Positions 43,434-53,125 of a DNA stretch of 64,000 nt are shown piece by piece. This stretch comes from Paenibacillus sp. PAMC 26794 (GTDB lineage: Bacteria > Bacillota > Bacilli > Paenibacillales > Paenibacillaceae). The stretch covers positions 1-64,000 of the forward strand of contig NZ_ANHX01000079.1 in NCBI RefSeq assembly GCF_000316035.1, in the 5' to 3' direction. The number at the start of each line of letters is the position of its first letter. Position 1 is the stretch's first letter. The translations under genes and the position numbers were made by a program. The notes below the pieces were generated by a model, which was not told where the DNA came from, made no database searches, and saw only the letters and a list, made by a program, of their open reading frames with translations.

Positions 43434-44849
43434 ATGGATCCGATTATGTTATCGCGTATCCAATATGCACTTACAACGATTTTCCATTTCTTTTTTGTCC
43501 CGCTATCCATCGGTCTTGTACTGTTGGTTGCGATCATGGAGACGTTGTACGTTGTTAAGGGTAAGGAGATCTACAAAACGATGGCCAAGTTCTGGGGCAA
43601 GCTGTTCCTGATTAACTTTGCCGTCGGGGTAGTCACAGGTATTCTGCAAGAGTTCCAGTTCGGTATGAACTGGTCCGAGTACTCCCGATTTGTCGGGGAC
43701 GTGTTCGGTGCGCCACTGGCTATTGAAGCGCTACTGGCGTTTTTTATGGAGTCTACATTTATTGGATTGTGGATATTCGGATGGGATCGTTTGTCCAAAA
43801 AAGTGCATCTGGCCTGCATCTGGCTGGTGTTTGTCGGCACATTCCTGTCCGCGCTGTGGATTCTGGCAGCCAATTCATTTATGCAACATCCTGTCGGGTT
43901 TGAGATTAACAACGGCCGAGCCGAGATGAATGATTTCTTTGCACTCATCACGAATGGTCAGCTTCTCGTCGAGTTCCCACATACGATTTTTGGGGCATTG
44001 ATGACAGGGGCCTTTGTCGTAACCGGGATCAGTGCCTACAAATTGATGAAGAAGCAAGATGTGGAGATCTTCCGCAAATCGTTTAATATTGCGATCATTA
44101 TCGCTCTTGTTTCTTCATTCGGCGTGGCATTCTCGGGGCACTTCCAGGCGCAATATCTGGTGGAGACACAGCCAATGAAGATGGCAGCCAGTGAAGGCAC
44201 ATGGACGACGACAGAAGATCCGGCGCCATGGACGGTGGTCGCTTTTATTGATCCGGATAAACAGGAGAGTACGGGTGAGATCAAAATCCCCGGATTGCTC
44301 AGTTACCTGTCCTACAGCAAGTTCTCCGGTAGTGTCAAAGGCATGAAGGAACTGAATGCTGAGTATCAGCAGACGTATGGACCGGGGGACTACATCCCGC
44401 CGGTACGGACAACGTTCTGGAGTTTCCGCATTATGATCGCAGCAGGTGGTTTAATGATTGTGCTTGCTCTGTACGGTACGTTTCTGGCTATGCGCAAGAA
44501 GCTGGAGGTCGCTGGAAAGTGGTTTATGCGTCTGATGGTATTTGCCATCTCCCTGCCGTTTATTGCCAATACGTCAGGCTGGATCATGACCGAGGTTGGA
44601 AGACAGCCATGGACGGTATTTGGCTATATGACCACCGAGGCCGGGGTCTCACCGAACGTATCCGCAGGCATGATCCTGTTCTCCACGATTGCGTTCACAG
44701 CTGCGTATACCGTGCTTGGTATCGTGATGGTATACCTGTTCGTACGTGAGATCAAGGCAGGCCCATTTGCGGTTGAGAAGCCAGAAGATCACGATGAATC
44801 GGCCGATCCGTTCGGCGTGGATGGAGGTTATTCCGTTGTCACTAAGTGA
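43434..44849 (+). CDS. cydA: Cytochrome bd ubiquinol oxidase subunit I
   Basis: A 471-residue membrane protein carrying the three hemes of cytochrome bd, the high-affinity terminal oxidase that reduces O2 with quinol. Recognisable parts: LSRIQYALTTIFHFFFVPLSIGL at the start (heme-ligand His), FGMNWSEYSRFVGDVFGAPLAIEALLAFFMESTF, GHFQAQYLVETQPMKMAASEGTW, and GWIMTEVGRQPWTVFGYMTTEAGVSP. The Q-loop is the short form found in Bacilli. AGAAGGGG precedes the ATG. It heads a four-gene operon. Confidence 0.96.
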   Translation: MDPIMLSRIQYALTTIFHFFFVPLSIGLVLLVAIMETLYVVKGKEIYKTMAKFWGKLFLINFAVGVVTGILQEFQFGMNWSEYSRFVGDVFGAPLAIEALLAFFMESTFIGLWIFGWDRLSKKVHLACIWLVFVGTFLSALWILAANSFMQHPVGFEINNGRAEMNDFFALITNGQLLVEFPHTIFGALMTGAFVVTGISAYKLMKKQDVEIFRKSFNIAIIIALVSSFGVAFSGHFQAQYLVETQPMKMAASEGTWTTTEDPAPWTVVAFIDPDKQESTGEIKIPGLLSYLSYSKFSGSVKGMKELNAEYQQTYGPGDYIPPVRTTFWSFRIMIAAGGLMIVLALYGTFLAMRKKLEVAGKWFMRLMVFAISLPFIANTSGWIMTEVGRQPWTVFGYMTTEAGVSPNVSAGMILFSTIAFTAAYTVLGIVMVYLFVREIKAGPFAVEKPEDHDESADPFGVDGGYSVVTK

Positions 44850-45849
44850 GTTGTGGTTTTTGCTGATCGCCGTATTGTTTGTTGGTTTCTTCTTTTTGGA
44901 AGGTTTTGATTTTGGTGTGGGGATGTCTACAGGCATTATTGCCAAAACAGACCGCGAACGCCGGACTCTGATCAACTCGATCGGTCCGTTCTGGGATGGT
45001 AATGAAGTATGGCTGATTACGGCGGGGGGCGCGATGTTTGCCGCCTTCCCGCACTGGTATGCGACGTTGTTCAGTGGTTTTTACCTGCCACTTGTAGTGG
45101 TGTTACTCGCCTTGATTGGTCGCGGTGTTGCTTTCGAATTCCGCAGTAAAATGAAACAGCAACGCTGGCGCAAAACATGGGACATCATCATTGTTGTCTC
45201 CAGCGCGCTCTTGCCGTTCCTGTTCGGCGTGGTCTTTGCCACATTGATGAAAGGTCTGCCCATTGATGGGGAGATGCAGTTGCGTGCAGGATTCCTCGAT
45301 ATTGTTAATCCGTACACCGTGATTGGTGGCTTGAGCGTAACCCTGCTGTGTCTGGTTCATGGATTGCTGTTTGCATCACTACGAACAGTAGGTGATCTCA
45401 GAGAGCGTGCCTTGAAGACAGCGCAAAAATTGATGCTGCCGCTGGCTGCACTACTCGCTGTTTACGCGTTAATGACGTATTTCATGACGGATGTGTTCGC
45501 CGTACGCGGTTGGGCTCTTTGGATTATGGTTGTACTTGGCGCAGTTTCGCTTGCACTTGCGGCATACTTTGTTCGTCAGAAGCGTGAAGGCTGGGCTTTT
45601 GGTATGACTGGGGCAGTGATTGCAATTGCCTTTGCCTCGGTCTTTATCGGACTTTTCCCAAGAGTGATGGTGAGTTCCTTTGGGGCGGCGTATGACCTGA
45701 CTGTATACAATGCCGCATCGGGTGCGTATTCATTAAAAGTAATGACCATTGTAGCTTGCACATTGCTGCCGTTTGTTCTTGGCTATCAGATCTGGAGTTA
45801 TTATATCTTCCGCAAACGTCTGAACGAGCAGCACCAACTGGAGTACTGA
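44836..45849 (+). CDS. cydB: Cytochrome bd ubiquinol oxidase subunit II
   Basis: A 337-residue membrane partner of CydA. LWFLLIAVLFVGFFFLEGFDFGVGMSTG and GPFWDGNEVWLITAGGAMFAAFPHWYATLFSGFYLPL are hallmark segments. TTG 44836 is chosen because GGAGG (44823-44827) is 8 bases upstream and the resulting N-terminus and length match B. subtilis CydB; ATG 44821 would use part of that site. It overlaps the end of cydA by 14 bases. Confidence 0.95.
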   Translation: MSLSELWFLLIAVLFVGFFFLEGFDFGVGMSTGIIAKTDRERRTLINSIGPFWDGNEVWLITAGGAMFAAFPHWYATLFSGFYLPLVVVLLALIGRGVAFEFRSKMKQQRWRKTWDIIIVVSSALLPFLFGVVFATLMKGLPIDGEMQLRAGFLDIVNPYTVIGGLSVTLLCLVHGLLFASLRTVGDLRERALKTAQKLMLPLAALLAVYALMTYFMTDVFAVRGWALWIMVVLGAVSLALAAYFVRQKREGWAFGMTGAVIAIAFASVFIGLFPRVMVSSFGAAYDLTVYNAASGAYSLKVMTIVACTLLPFVLGYQIWSYYIFRKRLNEQHQLEY

Positions 45850-45850
45850 G

Positions 45851-47761
45851 ATGGGACGAGGGCTGCTGAAGCTGCCGGGCATCCGGCCGGTACTCGCGCT
45901 GGCATCAGCGCTGGTACTGTTGCAGGCGATGACGATCATTATGCAAGCCAAATGGCTGGCACAGGCCATAACAGCATTGTTTGAAGGTTCATCCGTAACG
46001 GAGCAGTACCCGGTACTGCTGCTGTTCCTGGCTGCTTTTGCCGCCCGCTACGCCTTATCCTTCTGGTTACAACTCGTGACTTCACGATATGCGGAGAAGA
46101 CAGGGACCGATCTGCGCAGACAGATGGTGGAGCAGTGGTTCAGACTTGGACCGCGTTATGCCAAGACGGAGGGCACAGGCCATCTGGTTACACTGGCACG
46201 TGAGGGAACAGCTCAATACAAGACGTATCTGGAACTATTTATTCCTCGCATGCTGGGCATAGGATTCACACCCATCGTCATTCTGCTGTATGTGTTCAAG
46301 CTGGATCTGATGTCCGGGGTTATTCTGATGCTGACTCTCCCAATCCTGATTGTGTTCATGATTCTGATTGGCCTCGCAGCTCAGCGTAAGATAGACGGAC
46401 AATTCAGATCCTACAAAGCACTCGCTAACCATTTTGTCGATACCCTGCGGGGGCTGGAGACGCTAAAAACATTGGGACAGAGCAAGACACACGAAGGGTC
46501 CATTCTGCGGGTCAGTCAGCGGTATCGGAAGGCAACGATGTCTACCCTGCGCCTAACCTTTCTTTCTTCGTTTGCACTCGATTTCTTCACCATGCTGTCC
46601 GTTGCTTCCGTAGCTGTTGGTCTGGGATTACGTCTGACGGAAGGGCATATGCTGCTTGGCCCTGCGCTGACAGTACTGATTCTGGCACCTGAATATTTCC
46701 TGCCTGTACGTATGCTCGGTGCCGATTACCACGCAACATTGGACGGTAAGGAAGCCGGAGTAGCCATTAACCAGGTGATTGAACGGGGAAAAGCCGCTGA
46801 ACAGCAACAGAAAGAAGCCTATGCGAATGTTGTTGTGCATGCAGACACAACAGAGGACGGAGCTGGATCTACATCATCGTTATCTTCGGGTAAAAGGAAA
46901 GCAAGCTCTTCGACCATACACGTCGTGTTGAACGATAAAATGGCAGCGGGGCATCCTGATCCTGCTTCTACTTCTACTACTCCTAATCTTGTTGCTTCCT
47001 CATCTTCAGTGTCCTTCTGGAATGAGAATAGCAGATTGGCATTAACGGATGTACAGGTACGGCATGATGATGAAGGTCCTTATTCGCTAAAGGATGTTAC
47101 ATTTCAGATTACAGGTCTCGGCAAAATCGGTATTATTGGCGCCAGCGGAGCAGGCAAATCCACGTTGATTGACGTATTGGCTGGATTTCAGCTTCCTACT
47201 TCAGGCCAAGTATTAGCCAACGGACAGCCTGTGACACAGGATATGCTTGAATCCTGGCGAAGACAGACGGCAGCTATCCCGCAGCATCCGTATATCTTTA
47301 GTGGAAGCCTAGCCGATAACGTTCGTTTCTATATGCCGGAGGCTTCGGATGCGGAAGTGGCCAAGGCCATTAGCGCAGCTGGATTAACCAAGCTTCTGAC
47401 CTCATTATCCGGTGGGTTGCATGAGTCGATTGGGGCTGGCGGCAGACAGCTCAGTGGTGGGCAGGAGCAACGGGTAGCGCTGGCAAGAGCCTTGCTTAGT
47501 CAACCGAACATCCTGCTGCTCGATGAACCGACAGCTCATCTGGATGTGGAAACAGAGTATGAACTGAAACAGACGATGCTGCCGCTGTTTGATGGCAAAC
47601 TTGTATTTTTGGCTACCCATCGCCTGCACTGGATGCCACATATGGATCGGATTATTGTTATGGACGGCGGCACGGTGGCAGAGACGGGAACACATCAGGA
47701 ATTGCTGGCACGACAAGGTGTATATTATCAGATGATTCAGGCCCAGATGGAGGCGATATAA
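45851..47761 (+). CDS. cydD: Thiol reductant ABC exporter, CydD-type subunit
   Basis: A 636-residue half transporter with an N-terminal six-helix domain and C-terminal ATPase (Walker A GASGAGKST, signature LSGGQEQRVALARALL, Walker B ILLLDEPTAHLD). CydDC exports cysteine or glutathione in E. coli and is needed for cytochrome bd assembly. In Bacillus nomenclature this gene is called cydC. Residues about 317-395 are a Ser/Thr-rich insert between the two domains that orthologues I know do not have. Starts one base after the cydB stop. Confidence 0.9.
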   Translation: MGRGLLKLPGIRPVLALASALVLLQAMTIIMQAKWLAQAITALFEGSSVTEQYPVLLLFLAAFAARYALSFWLQLVTSRYAEKTGTDLRRQMVEQWFRLGPRYAKTEGTGHLVTLAREGTAQYKTYLELFIPRMLGIGFTPIVILLYVFKLDLMSGVILMLTLPILIVFMILIGLAAQRKIDGQFRSYKALANHFVDTLRGLETLKTLGQSKTHEGSILRVSQRYRKATMSTLRLTFLSSFALDFFTMLSVASVAVGLGLRLTEGHMLLGPALTVLILAPEYFLPVRMLGADYHATLDGKEAGVAINQVIERGKAAEQQQKEAYANVVVHADTTEDGAGSTSSLSSGKRKASSSTIHVVLNDKMAAGHPDPASTSTTPNLVASSSSVSFWNENSRLALTDVQVRHDDEGPYSLKDVTFQITGLGKIGIIGASGAGKSTLIDVLAGFQLPTSGQVLANGQPVTQDMLESWRRQTAAIPQHPYIFSGSLADNVRFYMPEASDAEVAKAISAAGLTKLLTSLSGGLHESIGAGGRQLSGGQEQRVALARALLSQPNILLLDEPTAHLDVETEYELKQTMLPLFDGKLVFLATHRLHWMPHMDRIIVMDGGTVAETGTHQELLARQGVYYQMIQAQMEAI

Positions 47762-47762
47762 C

Positions 47763-49700
47763 ATGAAGTCCGGATATGAGCATATGGAGACCGTCCGTAA
47801 CGGAAAAGAAAAAAATAGCTGGATTGCTCCGTATGTGGCACAGTACCGCTGGAGATTCATTGCAGTCATTGCGCTAGGCACGTGTGCTGCACTGTGTGCG
47901 GTACTGCTGCTGTTCACCTCCGGATTTCTGATCTCCAAGTCTGCGCTGCGTCCTGAAAATATTTTGATGGTGTATGTACCTATTGTCGGGGTACGTGCAT
48001 TTGGGATATTCCGCGCCGTGTTTCGATATATCGAGCGATTGGCAGGACATGATGCCGTACTGCGGGTATTGGCCGATCAGCGGGTGAAGCTGTATCGCAT
48101 TCTTGAGCCGCAAGCCCTGTTCCTGCGCTCTCGCATGCAGACAGGAGATGTACTCGGAGCACTCGCCGATGATGTGGAGCGGTTGCAGGATATCTATCTG
48201 CGTACCGTTTTTCCCGCCGTTACCGCACTTGTGATGTACGGTGGGGCTGTGATTGCCTTTGGCAGTGTGGATCTGGGATTTGCGATGTGGATGGGCTTGT
48301 ATATGTTATTTCTCGTTGCCGTGTTACCTGCGATCTCTCTTAAAGTAACGTGGAAATGGCGTGTACGGCTGAAAAAGGAAAACAGCAGGTTGTATACCCG
48401 TCTAACTGACGGTGTGCTTGGACTGGGAGATTGGCTTGCAAGTGGACGAGCCGCAGAATTTGTTCAGCAGCAGGAAGAGGCAGAAGAACAGGTCGACGCG
48501 ATTCGTCGCAAGTTGCGGCGTTGGACACGCTGGCGTGATCTGATGGCCCAGTGCGTCATTGGACTAATGGTAGTAACGGTTACGTTATGGGCCGGAAATA
48601 CTGCTTCTGTCGGGCAATTACCTGCCGTGATGATTGCTGCTTTTGTATTGGTATTATTTCCGCTCACGGAAACACTTCTGCCTGTAGGGGATGCGGTGGA
48701 GCATCTTCCACAGTACCGGGAGTCGCTGGATAGCTTGAAACAGCTGGAAGGGATAGAGCATCTTCCGGTGCAGAATGGAGTGGATGATGTTGGCCGAACA
48801 GGCGACTCGATCTCTGTAATAAAAAACGGCAACGGATTGGCTGGACAGACATCGGAGTCCTTGCCAGCTGCGAATGCTATCCCGGACAGACGAATTCGTC
48901 TTCGCATTCCGCCCAAACTAAGAGCAGATATTGAGATCAATCGCGTTAGTTACCGGTATGCAGCGGATGATTCCTACGCTGTACAGGACGTATCCCTTCA
49001 TCTGCCACAAGGCAAACGATTAGCTATTCTTGGACGAAGCGGCGGCGGCAAATCGACCTTGTTGAAACTGATTCAGGGGGCTTTGCTTCCGTCTGCGGGT
49101 AACGTTCTGATTAATGATTTGCCTGTGCAGACCCTGGGCGAAAGTATCACTGATGTCATTGCGGTGCTGAATCAGAGTCCACACCTGTTCGATACCACGG
49201 TAGCCAATAATTTACGGATTGGTCGTCCACATGCAACGGATGAGGAGATTCGTCGGGTGGCCGCGCAAGTAGGTTTATCCGGTCTGATCGAATCTTTGCC
49301 GCAAGGATATGATACGCCGATGCTGGAGACGGGTCTGCGTTTCTCCGGTGGGGAAAGACAACGGATTGCTCTGGCCCGGGTACTGCTTCGGGAGACACCT
49401 GTTATTATATTGGATGAACCAACCGTAGGGCTTGATCCGGTGACGGAACGCGAACTGATGCGCACCATTCTGAACAGCTTGCAAGGCAAAACGATGATCT
49501 GGGTCACCCATCACCTGATTGGTGCGGAACAGATGGACGAACTTATTTTTATGGAAAATGGTCAGATTGCCATGCAGGGTTCTCACGAACAATTGCTGGC
49601 TAGGGAAGAGCGTTATCGCCGTCTGCTCGAACTGGATCGGCCGGGTTGGTCTGAGTTGCAGACAGTAGAGGTCGAGCTGCCACCTGCTGCTTCCAGATAG
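47763..49700 (+). CDS. cydC: Thiol reductant ABC exporter, CydC-type subunit
   Basis: A 645-residue partner half transporter. Membrane domain with ICKSALRPENILMVYVPIVGVRAFGIFRAVFRYIERLAGHD-like signature (position about 57-97), ATPase with GRSGGGKST, RFSGGERQRIALARVLL and VIILDEPTVGLD. A 45-residue polar insert (about 335-380) lies before the ATPase domain. It starts one base after the previous stop and closes the operon. Bacillus naming is cydD. Confidence 0.9.
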   Translation: MKSGYEHMETVRNGKEKNSWIAPYVAQYRWRFIAVIALGTCAALCAVLLLFTSGFLISKSALRPENILMVYVPIVGVRAFGIFRAVFRYIERLAGHDAVLRVLADQRVKLYRILEPQALFLRSRMQTGDVLGALADDVERLQDIYLRTVFPAVTALVMYGGAVIAFGSVDLGFAMWMGLYMLFLVAVLPAISLKVTWKWRVRLKKENSRLYTRLTDGVLGLGDWLASGRAAEFVQQQEEAEEQVDAIRRKLRRWTRWRDLMAQCVIGLMVVTVTLWAGNTASVGQLPAVMIAAFVLVLFPLTETLLPVGDAVEHLPQYRESLDSLKQLEGIEHLPVQNGVDDVGRTGDSISVIKNGNGLAGQTSESLPAANAIPDRRIRLRIPPKLRADIEINRVSYRYAADDSYAVQDVSLHLPQGKRLAILGRSGGGKSTLLKLIQGALLPSAGNVLINDLPVQTLGESITDVIAVLNQSPHLFDTTVANNLRIGRPHATDEEIRRVAAQVGLSGLIESLPQGYDTPMLETGLRFSGGERQRIALARVLLRETPVIILDEPTVGLDPVTERELMRTILNSLQGKTMIWVTHHLIGAEQMDELIFMENGQIAMQGSHEQLLAREERYRRLLELDRPGWSELQTVEVELPPAASR

Positions 49701-49802
49701 CAGGAATTTCCCGGTATAACCATGATCTCAGAGCAGGACTGTCCGTTTACTCAGCATCGCAAATGGGGCTGTTTCAAAAGGAATTCCGCCTCGCTCTAAG
49801 CG

Positions 49803-49988
49803 CTAACGAACCTGCCGCACCTTAAAAGGCGGATCATCAACGCTTGCAAGATTTTCAGTAACGCTATTTCGTCATAAAACGTGGTCAAAACCTAAAACCT
49901 CCACCGAATCGACGAAATAACGTCTCTGTGACTCGTTAGATCTCAGATCTCGGCAATGGAAGCGAATAGCGTGTCTCAGGTTCATTAA
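49803..49988. repeat. Intergenic repeat family R1, three copies
   Basis: CTAACGAACCTG at 49803-49814 (plus sense). Inverse copies end in CTCGTTAG at 49939 and in CAGGTTCATTA at 49987. The last two ends are about 49 bases apart. AATAGCG-GTCTCAGGTTC-TTA (49965-49987) matches the inverse of the copy at 58413 at 21 of 23 positions. The rest of the 49701-50138 gap holds nothing else apart from the terminator at 50009. Confidence 0.7.
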
Positions 49989-50008
49989 AAACAAAATAAC
50001 ACGAACAA

Positions 50009-50055
50009 GGGATGTCCCCTGTCATATTCATGACTTATGGGACATCCCCTTTTTG
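50009..50055 (+). terminator. Terminator in the cydC-LacI gap
   Basis: Perfect 10-bp arms GGGATGTCCC (50009-50018) and GGGACATCCC (50039-50048), an inner GTCAT/ATGAC stem and TTTTT. It may end a cyd readthrough transcript or a transcript of the repeat region. Confidence 0.7.
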
Positions 50056-50138
50056 CTTTTTGATGTGGAGTTTTATGAAAAATCGCTATGTCTATGATGT
50101 GAAGTGATCTGTAGCAGCCAGTCCCATAGACATATCGC

Positions 50139-51170
50139 TCAGATCTCCTGTGCCAGCAGCATGGCTGTGCCACAGGATTGACGCACAACCAGTTCCGGCT
50201 CCACTTTAATGCAGCGGTTATCCATTTGCTTGTTCATCAGATCGAACAGAATCATGGCGGCAAGGCGTCCGATTTTGTCGGTATCCTGCTTGACGGTTGT
50301 GAGCGGCGGATCGGTATAGCGGCAGGCCTCGATATCGTCACAGCCTGCAATCGCGATGTCCTCCGGTATGCGTAGGCCGTGCTCCTTGAAGGCGCGGGCA
50401 GCTCCGAAGGCAAGCAGATCCGTGGCCGCAAATACTGCCCGTGGCAGAACGTCACAGGAGAGTATTTTCTTGGCTGCTTCATATCCGTCTGCTGCGGCAT
50501 AATCGGAGCTGTATACCATCCATTCGGGCTTCTCCTCAATACTAAACTGCTGTAGGGAACGCTTAAACGCCTCTTCCCGCTGTTGCATCACCAAGGAGGC
50601 ACGCTGAAGCCCAATAAAACCGATATCCCGGTACCCGTTCATATAGAACTGCTCGACAACTTTGAGTGAAATTTTCTCGTTATCCGACATGATGTAACAG
50701 GAGCCCTGTCCTGTCAGCTCAATGTCAATGCCGATACAAGGAATCGGGCTGGCATCCAGGTCGAATATGCTGCTCTCTACCTCATCCCCCGCAATAATAA
50801 TGCAGCCATCCACTTGAAAATACTTGGATCTCGCCAAGTAGTCCTCACCCTGATCCAGAAACTTCTCATTCGAGAAGAAGAGTAGATCGTATCCAAGCAA
50901 GCCAATTTGTTTCTTAAACGCATTGATAACCTGTACGAAGAAAGGGTGGCTGAAATCCACGTTCAGCTTCCCTGCAAACACGACGCCAACTAGGCTGGAT
51001 TTTTTGGTTGCCAGTGTTTTGGCTGAAGAAGATGGACGATAGCCTGTCTCTTCCATAATTTTAAGCACGCGCTGGCGCGTTTCCTCGCTGATATCTGGAT
51101 AGTTATTGATAATCTTGGACACCGTGGCTACAGACACGCCGGCTAAACTCGCTATCGTTTTGATATTCAT
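50139..51170 (-). CDS. LacI family transcriptional regulator
   Basis: A 343-residue repressor. The LacI helix-turn-helix is at 2-25 (NIKTIASLAGVSVATVSKIINNYPDISEETRQRVL) with hinge GYRPSSSAKTLATKKS. A sugar-binding periplasmic-type domain follows (VGVVFAGKLNVDFSHPFFVQVINAF, DGCIIIAGDE, ATDLLAFGAARAFKEHGLRIPEDIAIAGCDDIEACRYTDPPLTTV). ATG 51170 with GAGGG 6 bases upstream is preferred over 51176. It is divergent from a sugar importer and probably represses it until the sugar binds. Confidence 0.92.
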   Translation of the reverse strand: MNIKTIASLAGVSVATVSKIINNYPDISEETRQRVLKIMEETGYRPSSSAKTLATKKSSLVGVVFAGKLNVDFSHPFFVQVINAFKKQIGLLGYDLLFFSNEKFLDQGEDYLARSKYFQVDGCIIIAGDEVESSIFDLDASPIPCIGIDIELTGQGSCYIMSDNEKISLKVVEQFYMNGYRDIGFIGLQRASLVMQQREEAFKRSLQQFSIEEKPEWMVYSSDYAAADGYEAAKKILSCDVLPRAVFAATDLLAFGAARAFKEHGLRIPEDIAIAGCDDIEACRYTDPPLTTVKQDTDKIGRLAAMILFDLMNKQMDNRCIKVEPELVVRQSCGTAMLLAQEI

Positions 51171-51192
51171 AAACATCCCTCGGATTCCTAAA

Positions 51193-51472
51193 CTGGTTTC
51201 GTAAACTGGGGCTGTATCGGTTTTTTCGCTTTCTTGCAAGTATTCTATGCTACAAAGACAGGAGAGTCAACAGCAGAAAGGGGGGTTCACACTTGAAATG
51301 ATATGCATCCATAGGTTTTAAGCGATCAAGGAGGTTTGTCGCGAAAATAAGGATGAATTTTAGCACATAATCTTAATTTTTTTACAGATTTTGAGTCCAT
51401 TTGAAGGGAATACCGGGTTATCTGGGGCTGTACATGAAATCATGTCATGTGCTGTGTTTCGTAATTTTCGTA
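51193..51472. promoter_or_regulatory. TTTCGTA half-sites in the LacI-importer region
   Basis: CTGGTTTCGTA at 51193-51203 is near-identical to CTGATTTCGTA at 51611-51621. Two more TTTCGTA copies, 9 bases apart, lie at 51457-51463 and 51466-51472. All are inside the 483-base divergent region, where I see no gene. Confidence 0.4.
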
Positions 51473-51604
51473 AAGGTTAACTTGATTTCAACGTATATAA
51501 CGATAAAAAAAGCTTTTATCAAGCGGGTTGGTGCATGGAAATCAAAAAACACAAAATGACTATTTACAAAATAAAGATCTGAAGTCATAATAAGGGTGAA
51601 ATTA

Positions 51605-51620
51605 ACGAAACTGATTTCGT
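51605..51620. promoter_or_regulatory. Putative LacI operator before sugar importer
   Basis: ACGAAACTGATTTCGT: perfect 6-base arms around CTGA, 34 bases before the solute-binding gene start. Confidence 0.5.
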
Positions 51621-51653
51621 AGATTTAATTCAAAATCATGGGGGACAACGAAA

Positions 51654-52994
51654 ATGAAGAAAATGACTTTAACCATTGCGCTTGTAACCGCTTTATTGTG
51701 TGTGCTCGCCGCTTGTAGTAGCAGCTCTTCGGAAGAAGGAACTCAGGCTACAGACAGCAGCAAAAAAGTTACCTTGAAGATTATTCACTGGCAGCAAGAG
51801 AACATTAACAACTACATCAAAGAGTTTAATACGAAATTTGAAGCGAAATATCCGGACGTAAAGGTGGAATATACGACGGTTCCGGCGGATGCTACATATG
51901 ATCAATTGATGCAAACACGGATGAACGCCGGTAATAGTGGAGATGTCGATATCATTCCGCTCAAATCAAGCTTTGTAGGCGCTCCGCAGGATTGGTCCAA
52001 GGGCGCTGCTGACCCGATGTGGAAGCAGTGGATTGATGCAGGGCTGATCAGTGACCTGTCGGATCAATCATTCATCCAAAACTACAATGAAGTGGATGTA
52101 CAGAACGCAATGACGTACAACGACAAAGTGTACGGTGTGAACATGGGTAAAGTAGCTTTCACAGGACTGTTCTACAACAAGGAGCTTTTCGCCAAATATA
52201 ATCTGGAAGTGCCTGCAACCTGGGACGAATTGCAGCATGTCATCCAAGTATTTAAAGACAATGGGGTAGAGGCGCTTGGTCTGGCGGGCAAGGATGTGTG
52301 GCCGATTGGCCTCGCGGTGCAAGGTCTTCAGGCTTCTATTCATGAGGATCAGCTTGCTTATATCAAAGGACTGTGGACTGGCGAAACCAAGCTGACTGAT
52401 CCGGTCCAGATCGAAGTATTACAAAAATCTCAAGTGTTGATGAACAGTGCGATGCCGGGCTTCATGGGTGTTGACTATGGCACACTGCCAAGTTTGTTTG
52501 CTACAGGAAAGGTTGCCATGATTGCTGACGGCACTTGGGATGCAACAACGATTCAAACGGCCAATCCTGATCTGAAATTCGGTTATTTCCCTATTCCAGG
52601 CAGCAATGATGCGGCCAAAAACAAAGATTTGGCCGGTAAATACGATATGACCTGGATGGTGGTGGACAAATCACCGAACAAGGACTACGCAATGAAATGG
52701 CTTGACATGTTGTCCGAGAAAGAGAACTATACGGATTTTGTTAATGTAGCCGGCTTCCTCCCAACACAACCTGATGTGGAAATATCGAGCGAATTTATCA
52801 AGGGCATTCAGCCGTACCTGGAAAACTTCAAGCTTTCCTGGGATCAGTTGTTCATTAACCGTCAAAATGTAGGGCAGTACATTTCGGAGTCCAGCGTTCA
52901 CGCGGAAATGCTCAAGCCTGCCGGACCGATTGCAACGCCGGAAGAGCTTGCAAGCAAATCACAAGCGGATTGGGACGCTGCTGCTCCAAAATAA
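51654..52994 (+). CDS. Sugar ABC transporter substrate-binding lipoprotein
   Basis: A 446-residue family 1 solute-binding protein. Lipobox L-A-A-C with Cys 21. Mature features: VTLKIIHWQQENINNYIKEFNTKFEAKYPDVKVEY, YGVNMGKVAFTGLFYNKELFAKYNLEVPATWDELQ and LFATGKVAMIADGTWDATTI, the canonical binding-lobe and hinge regions. First gene of an importer divergent from the LacI regulator. Ligand unknown. Confidence 0.92.
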   Translation: MKKMTLTIALVTALLCVLAACSSSSSEEGTQATDSSKKVTLKIIHWQQENINNYIKEFNTKFEAKYPDVKVEYTTVPADATYDQLMQTRMNAGNSGDVDIIPLKSSFVGAPQDWSKGAADPMWKQWIDAGLISDLSDQSFIQNYNEVDVQNAMTYNDKVYGVNMGKVAFTGLFYNKELFAKYNLEVPATWDELQHVIQVFKDNGVEALGLAGKDVWPIGLAVQGLQASIHEDQLAYIKGLWTGETKLTDPVQIEVLQKSQVLMNSAMPGFMGVDYGTLPSLFATGKVAMIADGTWDATTIQTANPDLKFGYFPIPGSNDAAKNKDLAGKYDMTWMVVDKSPNKDYAMKWLDMLSEKENYTDFVNVAGFLPTQPDVEISSEFIKGIQPYLENFKLSWDQLFINRQNVGQYISESSVHAEMLKPAGPIATPEELASKSQADWDAAAPK

Positions 52995-53125
52995 GTTAGC
53001 ATCGATGGCACATATGTGCCGCATACGCCGGAATCACGCTCAGGGTCAGAGCCTTCGGGCCCAGGCCAGACCGCTATTCCGGCTTTCCTTTGTCTTGGTT
53101 TTACCACATGAAAGGTGTGAGGAAG

